Shown here: positions 8,951 through 16,383 of the stretch, one piece after another
Numbering within the stretch: position 1 is the first letter of the stretch
Layout: every line of letters begins with the position of its first letter
DNA from: Mucilaginibacter sp. KACC 22773
GTDB taxonomy: Bacteria; Bacteroidota; Bacteroidia; Sphingobacteriales; Sphingobacteriaceae
Direction: 5' to 3'
NCBI RefSeq assembly: GCF_028736215.1
Contig: NZ_CP117883.1
Coordinates: 1,178,001 to 1,242,000 of the forward strand
Length of the DNA stretch: 64,000 nucleotides
Translations under genes and position numbers: made by a program
Notes under the pieces: generated by a model
What the model saw: the letters and a program-made list of their open reading frames with translations, nothing else
Databases searched by the model: none
What the model was told of the DNA's origin: nothing

Positions 8951-10204
8951 TTACAGGGCGGGAGGGGCCAGCGTTCCGGCGGCTACAGTTTCATTGGTGG
9001 CTTCGTCAACCAAAATTAATGAGCCGGTAATACGGTTTTTGCGATATTCATCAAAAACAAGTGGCTGAGTGGTACGCAAGCGTACACGGGCCATCTCGTT
9101 CATTTTAATATCCCCGGCATTTTCAAGCTTCTCCATGGTGTTAATGTCCAGCTTGTAATAAACTTCCTTTATAATGGCCATCACCTCGCGGGTTGTATTT
9201 TTAAGGTGATATTTAGCTCCCGGACGCGGGCCCCGGGTACCCATCCAGCAAAGCATCACCTCCAAATCCTGGCTTACAAATGGTTCGTTTTCGTTTTTAA
9301 CAATCATATCGCCACGGCTTACATCAATGTCATCCTCCAAAGTAATAGACACCGACATTGGCGCAAAAGCCTCTTCAACCGGCCCCGAAAATGTATCGAT
9401 TGATTTAATAGCCGACGTTAGTCCTGAAGGCAATACCGTTATTTTATCACCGGGTTTAAATATACCACCGGCAATACGGCCGGCATAGCCGCGGTAGTCA
9501 TGGTATTCGGCAGCATGCGGGCGAATCACGGTTTGTACCGGGAAACGGGCATCGGCATGGTTTTCATCGCTTGCAATATGAATGGTTTCTAAAGTGTGTA
9601 ACAAACTTTCGCCTTTGTACCACGGCATGTTAACAGAATCGTTAACTACGTTGTCGCCTTCAAGTGCGCTGATAGGCACAAAACGGATATCACTAACATC
9701 TATTTTGGCGGCAAAGGCTTTGTATTGCTCAACTACATTATTAAATACCTCTTCAGAGTAATCAACCAAATCCATTTTGTTGATACAAACAATGATATGA
9801 GGGATTTTTAATAACGAAGCGATAAACGAGTGACGGCAGGTTTGTTCAACAACTCCTTTGCGGGCATCAATAAGTACCAAGGCTAAGTTAGCGGTTGAGG
9901 CCCCGGTAACCATGTTACGGGTGTATTGGATGTGCCCGGGGGTATCGGCGATAATAAATTTACGTTTTGGTGTGGCAAAATAGCGGTAAGCTACGTCAAT
10001 AGTGATGCCTTGTTCCCTTTCAGATCGCAAACCATCAGTAAGAAGCGAAAGATCCACGTGCTGTAAGCCTTTCCTTTCGCTCGATTGTTTTACGGCCTCC
10101 ATCTGGTCTTCAAAAATAGATTTGGAGTCGTATAGTAACCGCCCTATGAGGGTGCTTTTCCCATCATCTACACTGCCGGCTGTTGTAAAACGTAATAGTT
10201 CCAT
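8951..10204 (-). CDS. cysN: sulfate adenylyltransferase subunit 1 (GTPase)
   Basis: CysN uses GTP hydrolysis to drive formation of adenosine-5'-phosphosulfate by CysD in sulfate assimilation. The 417-residue protein is an EF-Tu-like GTPase: P-loop GSVDDGKST at residues 10-18, EREQGITIDVAYRY as switch I/G2, DTPGH as G3 and NKMD as G4. There is no C-terminal APS kinase (CysC) domain, since the protein ends after the beta-barrel domains. It lies 73 bases downstream of cysD on the same strand and is very likely co-transcribed with it. Confidence 0.95.
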   Translation of the reverse strand: MELLRFTTAGSVDDGKSTLIGRLLYDSKSIFEDQMEAVKQSSERKGLQHVDLSLLTDGLRSEREQGITIDVAYRYFATPKRKFIIADTPGHIQYTRNMVTGASTANLALVLIDARKGVVEQTCRHSFIASLLKIPHIIVCINKMDLVDYSEEVFNNVVEQYKAFAAKIDVSDIRFVPISALEGDNVVNDSVNMPWYKGESLLHTLETIHIASDENHADARFPVQTVIRPHAAEYHDYRGYAGRIAGGIFKPGDKITVLPSGLTSAIKSIDTFSGPVEEAFAPMSVSITLEDDIDVSRGDMIVKNENEPFVSQDLEVMLCWMGTRGPRPGAKYHLKNTTREVMAIIKEVYYKLDINTMEKLENAGDIKMNEMARVRLRTTQPLVFDEYRKNRITGSLILVDEATNETVAAGTLAPPAL

Positions 10205-10277
10205 AATAATGAGGTACGTGTGGCCTGTTGCCAGGTTGGCGTAGTATATTGTTGGCCAAAAAGCCTGTTAATTCAAT

Positions 10278-11183
10278 TTAAAAATAACCTTGTTTTTTCC
10301 TGTCTTCCATTGATGTATCCGAGCGTTTGTCGTCGCTGCGGTTACCGCGTTCGGTGCTGCGCGTGGCCGATACCTCGGCAACAATTTTCTCCAGCGTGTC
10401 TGCGTCCGATTCAATACCGCCGGTAATGGTGATATCGCCCAGGGTACGGAAACGCATTAGCTTGTTTTCTACAAATTCGCCATCGCGTAATGATAAAAAC
10501 TCCGATGCAGGCAGCCAGGTACCGTCGCGGTAAACGGCGTTACGGTTATGTGCAAAGTACAGCGACGGGATAGCAATGTTTTCCTGCAGAATGTAATTCC
10601 ATATATCCATTTCCGTCCAGTTACTAATCGGAAATACTCTGAAATGTTCGCCCATGCGTTTACGGCCGTTAAAAATATTCCACAGTTCGGGCCGTTGATT
10701 TTTAGGGTCCCACTGGCCAAACTCATCGCGATGCGAAAAGAAGCGTTCTTTTGAACGGGCTTTTTCCTCATCGCGGCGTGCGCCGCCAATAGCCGCATCA
10801 ATTTTATGATGCTCTATGGTATCTAATAACGATACGATTTGCAATTCGTTCCGGCTGGCGTTAATACCGCTTTCTTCAACTGCGCGGCCTTTGTTTATGG
10901 CTTCCTGTACCGATCCTACAATCAGTTGTACACCAAGTTTTTCAACCAGTTGGTCCCTGAACTCCATAGTCTCGGGGAAATTATGCCCGGTATCAATGTG
11001 GATAAGTGGCATTGGTATTTTGGCAGGCCAAAAAGCCTTTTGGGCCAGATGAGTAACAACAATGGAGTCTTTACCGCCCGAAAACAGTATTGCAGGGCGA
11101 TCAAACTGGGCAACCACTTCGCGTATCACGTAAATGGCTTCAGATTCCAATTCCTGCAGATGGGTAAGATAATATTTGTGCAT
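10278..11183 (-). CDS. cysD: sulfate adenylyltransferase subunit 2
   Basis: CysD is the catalytic PP-loop ATPase that adenylylates sulfate in complex with CysN. The PP-loop ILFSGGKDS (SGGKDS at residues 35-40) is clear, as are HIDTGHNFPETMEFRD, GARRDEEKARSKERFFS and the C-terminal MEDRKKQGYF. The 301-residue length is normal. It is the first gene of the cysD-cysN pair. A TAaaTTTG box on the minus strand (11250-11257) could be the -7 element, but no good -33 partner is visible. Confidence 0.96.
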   Translation of the reverse strand: MHKYYLTHLQELESEAIYVIREVVAQFDRPAILFSGGKDSIVVTHLAQKAFWPAKIPMPLIHIDTGHNFPETMEFRDQLVEKLGVQLIVGSVQEAINKGRAVEESGINASRNELQIVSLLDTIEHHKIDAAIGGARRDEEKARSKERFFSHRDEFGQWDPKNQRPELWNIFNGRKRMGEHFRVFPISNWTEMDIWNYILQENIAIPSLYFAHNRNAVYRDGTWLPASEFLSLRDGEFVENKLMRFRTLGDITITGGIESDADTLEKIVAEVSATRSTERGNRSDDKRSDTSMEDRKKQGYF

Positions 11184-11324
11184 GCTAATTTAAAAAACCC
11201 GCTAAATCCACCTAAATAGTAGTACTTAGCATTTAAACTGCAATATTAGCAAATTTATACTAATGTTGAGGGTATTAAATGGATTTTGACCAAGCTATAC
11301 AATAGAGGGGCAGGCGATGGAATT

Positions 11325-12245
11325 TTAAGAGACATTTTCCACCGCCTCAACCAGTTTTTCGGTCAGGTTTGGCGCTCCGGCATCAAACCAAATAAACTGT
11401 TGATCCTTACGAAACCAGGTAAGTTGTCTTTTGGCAAATCGCCTGGTATTTTGCTTAATCATTTCAACTGCTTTATCAAGCGTGGTGGCACCGTCCAAAT
11501 AATCAAAAATCTCAGCGTAGCCTACCGTATTCAAGGCGTTTAAATGGCGGTAGGGGAGTAATGAAGTCGCCTCTGCTAACAAGCCGTGCTGCATCATTAT
11601 ATCAACCCGGTGGTTAATGCGGCAATATAACACTTCTCGCGGCATGTTAAGGGCCAGCTTGATGATATGGAACGGGCGTTTGTTAACCGTTGCCTGGCGA
11701 TAAGATGAAATGGGATTGCCGGTGCTTTCAAAAACTTCCAGCGCCCTGATGATGCGTTGCGGGTTGCCCAGGTCAACCTGGTTATAGTAAATGAGATCGG
11801 CCTGTTTTAACTTCTCTTGCAAATAACTTAGTCCTTTTTCTTCCAGTTCAAGATTTAATTGTTTGCGGATGGCCGGATCGGCCGTTGGCAAATCATCAAA
11901 GCCTTCACAAATAGCTTTGATGTACAGGCCAGAGCCACCTGCCAAAACGACATAGTCGTGCTTTTTAAAAAGGTCGTCGAGTAACATCAGGCATTCCCTC
12001 TCAAAATCACCCACCGAAAATGGCTCGGTTATAGAATGGGAATCGATAAAATAGTGTTTTACCTGGGCCAGTTCATTGGCGTCGGGTTTGGCCGTACCAA
12101 TACTCATTTCCCTGAAAAACTGCCTTGAATCGGCCGATACCACCACAGTATTGAAACGTTTTGCCACCTCAATAGCTGCCGCCGTTTTACCAACCGCTGT
12201 AGGGCCGGCAATTACAATTAGGGTTTTGGTTTTTGGGAAGTTCAT
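11325..12245 (-). CDS. miaA: tRNA dimethylallyltransferase
   Basis: MiaA transfers dimethylallyl to A37 of tRNAs that read codons starting with U. The P-loop GPTAVGKT is at residues 14-21, with DSRQ near residue 39 and IGTAKP following. The 306-residue length is typical. The start codon lies inside a heptamer repeat array: the ATGAACT that opens the gene repeats the unit found upstream. Several upstream ATGs occur at 7-base steps; the in-frame one at -21 runs into a TGA, so the annotated start is the right one. The leader is therefore made entirely of repeats. Confidence 0.95.
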   Translation of the reverse strand: MNFPKTKTLIVIAGPTAVGKTAAAIEVAKRFNTVVVSADSRQFFREMSIGTAKPDANELAQVKHYFIDSHSITEPFSVGDFERECLMLLDDLFKKHDYVVLAGGSGLYIKAICEGFDDLPTADPAIRKQLNLELEEKGLSYLQEKLKQADLIYYNQVDLGNPQRIIRALEVFESTGNPISSYRQATVNKRPFHIIKLALNMPREVLYCRINHRVDIMMQHGLLAEATSLLPYRHLNALNTVGYAEIFDYLDGATTLDKAVEMIKQNTRRFAKRQLTWFRKDQQFIWFDAGAPNLTEKLVEAVENVS

Positions 12246-12380
12246 AGTTCATTGATCATAGTTCATGGTTCATTGATCATGGTTAAAAAACATTTCCGTT
12301 TTATAGATCTGGCCATGAACTATGAACCATCAACCCTATTGTTTGTTATGACCATTAACCATGATCAATAAACCATGATC
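12246..12380. repeat. heptamer array with crossing inverted repeats upstream of miaA
   Basis: The left block 12246-12284 is five or more 7-base words (AGTTCAT, TGATCAT, AGTTCAT, GGTTCAT, TGATCAT). The right block 12313-12380 is the complement type (CCATGAA, CTATGAA, CCATCAA, later CCATTAA, CCATGAT). Perfect arms are 12256-12268 with 12313-12325 (13 bp) and 12272-12286 with 12355-12369 (15 bp). These two pairings cross, so they cannot form as simple nested hairpins. GTTCATTGATCAT also occurs as an exact direct repeat 21 bases apart. Confidence 0.85.
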
Positions 12381-12390
12381 TGCGAAGCAA

Positions 12391-13044
12391 TTAATAATCA
12401 TCACCACCGCGATGTGGTTTGTCATCTTCGTCGAAGCCTTCATCATCGGCAAATTCGTTGCCAAATTCATCGTCTTCTTCGTCCTCTGCTGCTTTTTCTT
12501 CAGGAAGGTCGGCGTCAATGTCGGTTACTTCCGAAAAATCCTCGGCATCTTCCGGGTTATAGGCCATTTCATTTAAAAAGTCAAAATCTTCATCAGGAGC
12601 AGCAGCTGTTGCAGCCGGCGTAAATACATTGCCAAATTGCTTTGGCGCTTCGCCTACTGATTTTATAACTGCGGGGTATGTAGTGCCCGGTGTTTCGTCG
12701 AGAATGATTTTCATTAGTTCGACATGAAAATCAAAAGGGCGATCGAAGTTAAACGTGTAATAAAATTTTTGATGCGGATCGTCAATAAAGCTCAGGAGCT
12801 TTACATTGGTCATGAGCGAGATACCACGATCTTTTCTTTTTTGATTTGGCAAATAGGTAATTTCTTCGCCTTTCATCCATTGATCGTTACTGATATAAAA
12901 AGACGATGGGAATTCGGGATTATAACCGGTTGACTGGTGTATTGCGCGGTGTAAATCTTCGAATGTTTGATTCGATTTTACATCAATTTCACGCATCACA
13001 TCATCATAATCTTCGAAAGTAACCCTGAACCTGTATAGTGCCAT
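12391..13044 (-). CDS. plasmid pRiA4b ORF-3-like protein
   Basis: Residues 1-130 (ALYRFRVTFEDYDDVMREIDV, ATGYNPE-like region, ISNDQWMKGEEI) resemble the pRiA4b ORF-3-like family (PF07929), whose function is not established. The C-terminal third is strongly acidic (runs of D and E around residues 150-210) and low in complexity. The 217-residue gene sits between miaA and cca on the same strand, separated from miaA by the heptamer array and 49 bases downstream of cca. Assignment rests on the N-terminal pattern only. A DNA-binding or mobile-element role is not supported by anything here. Confidence 0.7.
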   Translation of the reverse strand: MALYRFRVTFEDYDDVMREIDVKSNQTFEDLHRAIHQSTGYNPEFPSSFYISNDQWMKGEEITYLPNQKRKDRGISLMTNVKLLSFIDDPHQKFYYTFNFDRPFDFHVELMKIILDETPGTTYPAVIKSVGEAPKQFGNVFTPAATAAAPDEDFDFLNEMAYNPEDAEDFSEVTDIDADLPEEKAAEDEEDDEFGNEFADDEGFDEDDKPHRGGDDY

Positions 13045-13093
13045 TTTGTTAGTAAATTTTTAATGGGGACAAAAATAGTGTTTTAATTCAATT

Positions 13094-14500
13094 TCAGCTT
13101 GCCACAACTTTTAAGCCAATTTCTAAACCTTTGGCAATTGTGTAGTTGATGGCAGCCTCCCGTTCGTTCGGAATTTCGCCTTCCAGTATAGCTTCGCGGA
13201 TCTGGTTTTTGATAATTCCAACCTCCCGGCCCTCTTTTATACCAAAAAGCTCCATAATATCCAGTCCTGTAACCGGCGGTTGCCAGTTTCTGATGCTGTC
13301 GCGCTCTTCAACATCTTTTAATTTTTGTTGAACAAGCTCAAAATTGTTACGGTATTTTTTAACCTTGTATTCGTTTTTTGTGGTAATGTCTGCTTTACAC
13401 AACAACATAAGGCCCTCAATGTCATCCCCGGCCTCGAAAAGCAAGCGCCGCACTGCCGAATCTGTCACGATAGATTGTGACAAAACTATGGGCCTTAAAT
13501 GCAGCTGTACCAGTTTTTGCACCTGCTTCATTTTTTCGTTAAGCGGCAGCTTTAACTGGGCAAATATTTTTGGCACCATGCGCGCGCCGCGGTCTTCATG
13601 GCCGTGAAATGTCCAGCCGTGGCCGGGTTCAAAGCGCTTGGTGGCGGGCTTGGCAATATCGTGCAAAATAGCCGCCCAGCGCAGCCAAAGATCGTTGGTG
13701 GTTTCGCAAATGTTATCAAGCACCTGCAGGGTATGGTAAAAATTATCCTTGTGGCCTTTGCCGTCAATATAATCAACGCCGTAAAGGCCGGCCATCAGCG
13801 GGAATATTTTATGCAGCAAGCCGGTATCAAACAAATAATTGAAACCAATGGAAGGAACTTTCGACAGGATGATTTTATTCAGCTCATCGGTTATACGCTC
13901 CTGCGATATAATGCTAATTCTATCTACATTGTTTTTTATAGCGGTAACGGCCTCGTCGTCTATCCTGAAATTAAGCTGCGATGCAAACCTGATGGCACGC
14001 ATCATGCGCAGAGGGTCGTCGGAGAAAGTTTCAACCGGGTTCAGTGGTGTGCGGATCAATTTTTTTTGCAAATCGGTAATGCCGCCAAATGGGTCAAGCA
14101 GTTGGCCAAAGGTTTCCGGGTTAAGGGATATGGCCAACGCGTTGATGGTAAGGTCGCGGCGTTTTTGATCGTCTTCCAGTGTACCATTTTCAACAATAGG
14201 CTTGCGTGAGTCGCGACGGTACGATTCTTTACGGGCGCCCACAAACTCAACCTCAAGGTCCTGGTATTTGAGCGATGCAGTGCCAAAATTTTTATAAACA
14301 GCAACTTTCACCTTCAGCTTGGCGCCTACGGCCTCGGCAAATTCAATTCCGTTGCCTATAATTACAATATCAATATCTTTTGACGGGCGATCTAAAAAAA
14401 TATCGCGCACAAAGCCGCCAATAGCATACACCTGAACATTATGCTGCGCAGCAAGTTTTGAAATAACAGAAAATACAGGATGCCGCAGGTGATCTTTCAT
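13094..14500 (-). CDS. cca: CCA tRNA nucleotidyltransferase / HD-domain protein
   Basis: A 468-residue class II polymerase-beta-type nucleotidyltransferase that adds or repairs the tRNA 3' CCA end. The head shows YAIGGFVRDIF and the carboxylate pair SKDIDIVI; RRDLTINALA and DPLRMMRAIRFASQ are the usual neck motifs. A C-terminal HD domain (RWAAILHDIAKP, later HGHEDRGARM) suggests a phosphohydrolase part, as in many bacterial CCA enzymes. In some bacteria the work is split between CC- and A-adding enzymes; no second copy is visible here. Confidence 0.92.
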   Translation of the reverse strand: MKDHLRHPVFSVISKLAAQHNVQVYAIGGFVRDIFLDRPSKDIDIVIIGNGIEFAEAVGAKLKVKVAVYKNFGTASLKYQDLEVEFVGARKESYRRDSRKPIVENGTLEDDQKRRDLTINALAISLNPETFGQLLDPFGGITDLQKKLIRTPLNPVETFSDDPLRMMRAIRFASQLNFRIDDEAVTAIKNNVDRISIISQERITDELNKIILSKVPSIGFNYLFDTGLLHKIFPLMAGLYGVDYIDGKGHKDNFYHTLQVLDNICETTNDLWLRWAAILHDIAKPATKRFEPGHGWTFHGHEDRGARMVPKIFAQLKLPLNEKMKQVQKLVQLHLRPIVLSQSIVTDSAVRRLLFEAGDDIEGLMLLCKADITTKNEYKVKKYRNNFELVQQKLKDVEERDSIRNWQPPVTGLDIMELFGIKEGREVGIIKNQIREAILEGEIPNEREAAINYTIAKGLEIGLKVVAS

Positions 14501-14578
14501 AGTGTAATAAAATTCTTATCGGCCATCGCAATGACAGTGTTTTGTTTAGATGGCCGTTAAGTAAACACAAAGGTAATG

Positions 14579-14613
14579 CTAAAATCTAAACTCTAAATTT
14601 TAAACGTTAAAAG
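14579..14613. repeat. single-arm heptamer array upstream of cca
   Basis: Five consecutive 7-base words share the core TAAA: CTAAAAT, CTAAACT, CTAAATT, then two variants beginning TTAAA. No complementary arm is seen nearby. It lies about 80 bases upstream of the cca start. Confidence 0.6.
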
Positions 14614-14842
14614 CTGCAGGGCAAACGCACCTAAAGTGGGTTAACATAACTTAACATATTTCAGATGTTTATTTTGTATCTATCTTGTAATCAGTGTTTT
14701 GTATTTTTGCATGGTTAACATGAAAACTGATGTATAGTGTAATTCAGGCGCATCAAAATATTTGTGCCTGTTTGACCTCATCGCAATTTGAAAACACATA
14801 ATTCCTGATTTTTGAAAAATGATCATTTTGCGGCATTAACAT

Positions 14843-14850
14843 TATCTTTG
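14843..14850 (+). promoter_or_regulatory. TAnnTTTG -7 box of the aminotransferase gene
   Basis: TAtcTTTG is an exact match to the Bacteroidetes -7 consensus, 48 bases upstream of the start codon. The nearest TTTG (14827-14830) is only 12 bases upstream, so the -33 part is unsure. A start site near 14857 would make the leader almost exactly the heptamer array that follows. Confidence 0.45.
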
Positions 14851-14863
14851 CGCTATTGCCATA

Positions 14864-14898
14864 CATACAACTTATAACTCATAACATACAACTTTCCC
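14864..14898 (+). repeat. heptamer array ending at the aminotransferase start codon
   Basis: Five 7-base words (CATACAA, CTTATAA, CTCATAA, CATACAA, CTTTCCC) run exactly up to the ATG at 14899. The first and fourth are identical. No Shine-Dalgarno-like sequence is seen. No inverted partner arm is visible. Confidence 0.55.
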
Positions 14899-16089
14899 AT
14901 GCCTACTCTCCGTCAGCTTTTTTTGGCTAATAACGCGCAAACTACCAACTTTCCTTTAATGCTGGAGTTTGAGCGCGCCGAGGGTATTTATATGTACGAT
15001 GCATCAGGCAGGGCGTTTATTGACCTGATATCGGGCATTGGCGTAAGCAGCCTTGGGCATGGTAACCCTTATGTAAAAGAGGCCATTAAGCAGCAGGTTG
15101 ATAAATACATGCACCTGATGGTTTACGGCGAATTTGTGCAAACACCGCAGGTAATGTTTGCACAGAAACTTGCATCGTTGTTGCCAGATAATTTGCAATC
15201 GGTTTATTTTACCAATTCGGGTACCGAGGCGGTGGAGGGCGCGTTGAAGTTAGCTAAACGATTTAGCGGCAGGCAACAGATCATCGCCTGCCACAACTCG
15301 TACCATGGCAGTACCCATGGCGCTTTAAGCGTAATGGGTAACGAGGAGTTTAAGCAAGCCTATCGCCCGTTACTACCCGGGGTAGGGTTCATCAACTTTA
15401 ACAACACCGATGACCTGCAATTGATAACCGACCAAACCGCATGCGTTATCATAGAAACCGTGCAGGGCGAGGCCGGAGTGCGGGTACCTGACATCGCCTA
15501 TATGCAAGCTTTGCGTAAGCGGTGTGATGAAACGGGTGCGTTATTAATTTTGGATGAAATTCAGGCGGCATTTGGCCGTACCGGGAAGTTGTTTGCTTTT
15601 GATCACTTTGGTATAGCACCCGATATTTTGTTGCTGGCCAAGGCGCTGGGCGGTGGTATGCCGATAGGGGCATTTATAGCATCAACCCAAATTATGGGTG
15701 CGTTAAAGGATAATCCCATACTTGGCCACATAACCACGTTTGGGGGCCACCCGGTATGCTGCGCGGCGGGCTTAGCAGCATTGGAGGTATTGATTAATGA
15801 CAACCTTATACCTGGTGTAGCCCAAAAAGAGGCTTTGTTCCGGCAACTACTGGTGCACCCGGCTATTAAAGCGGTGCGCGGTAAAGGCTTGATGCTGGCC
15901 GTTGAACTGGAAAATTTCGACCTGAACAAGAGAATAATAGACCGCTGTATTGAAAGCGGTGTAATAACCGATTGGTTTTTACATTGCAGCAACTCCATGC
16001 GGCTTGCGCCGCCGCTCATTATCCAACCCCAGGAGATAGAGCAGGCCTGCGCGGTGATCATCGAAGCAATAGGATACTACACCCTATAA
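14899..16089 (+). CDS. class III (acetylornithine/ornithine type) aminotransferase
   Basis: A PLP-dependent fold-type I aminotransferase of 396 residues. VYFTNSGTEAVEGALKLAKR binds the cofactor phosphate, ILDEIQAAFGRTGKLFAFDHFG holds the conserved Asp, and LLLAKALGGGMPIGAFI contains the Schiff-base lysine. The close family includes acetylornithine, succinylornithine and 4-aminobutyrate transaminases. No arginine genes lie nearby to fix the substrate, so I leave it unnamed. It stands alone, divergent from cca and followed by a 294-base gap. Confidence 0.85.
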   Translation: MPTLRQLFLANNAQTTNFPLMLEFERAEGIYMYDASGRAFIDLISGIGVSSLGHGNPYVKEAIKQQVDKYMHLMVYGEFVQTPQVMFAQKLASLLPDNLQSVYFTNSGTEAVEGALKLAKRFSGRQQIIACHNSYHGSTHGALSVMGNEEFKQAYRPLLPGVGFINFNNTDDLQLITDQTACVIIETVQGEAGVRVPDIAYMQALRKRCDETGALLILDEIQAAFGRTGKLFAFDHFGIAPDILLLAKALGGGMPIGAFIASTQIMGALKDNPILGHITTFGGHPVCCAAGLAALEVLINDNLIPGVAQKEALFRQLLVHPAIKAVRGKGLMLAVELENFDLNKRIIDRCIESGVITDWFLHCSNSMRLAPPLIIQPQEIEQACAVIIEAIGYYTL

Positions 16090-16383
16090 TTTGACAAAAT
16101 TTTGCAGAGATAGCGTCCGAAATTATCTTAATAACCAGGTTTGCAGGTGCTGTTATGTAACTTTTACGGTATCTGTATTAAATAATATCTCATAATATTT
16201 ATTTTTAGTTAAACTGGTATGGTTTATGCAACTATCACATAACCGTAGTAGAAAGTGTCTTAGTGGCCTTTAATCAGAAGAATTTGCATACAAATGCACT
16301 TTTTTGTGGTCGTTTGACTAAACAAGTGCCTCCATATTGCTGTTTACTTATACAACTACGGGTTTTAATATTTCTATCGAATT

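Larger units (their letters stand above)
14501..14898. other. 398-base divergent intergenic region between cca and the aminotransferase gene
   Basis: No gene is seen. It holds two heptamer arrays (14579-14613 and 14864-14898), a TATTTTTG box at 14702-14709 and a TAtcTTTG box at 14843-14850. Promoters for both divergent genes should lie here. Confidence 0.6.

Noticed and set aside
13598..14209. 203-residue plus-strand frame opposite cca
   Set aside because: Antisense shadow of the CCA-transferase gene, with no motif of its own.
14899..16089. Naming the class III aminotransferase argD
   Set aside because: Neighbours are not arginine genes and the family has many substrates.
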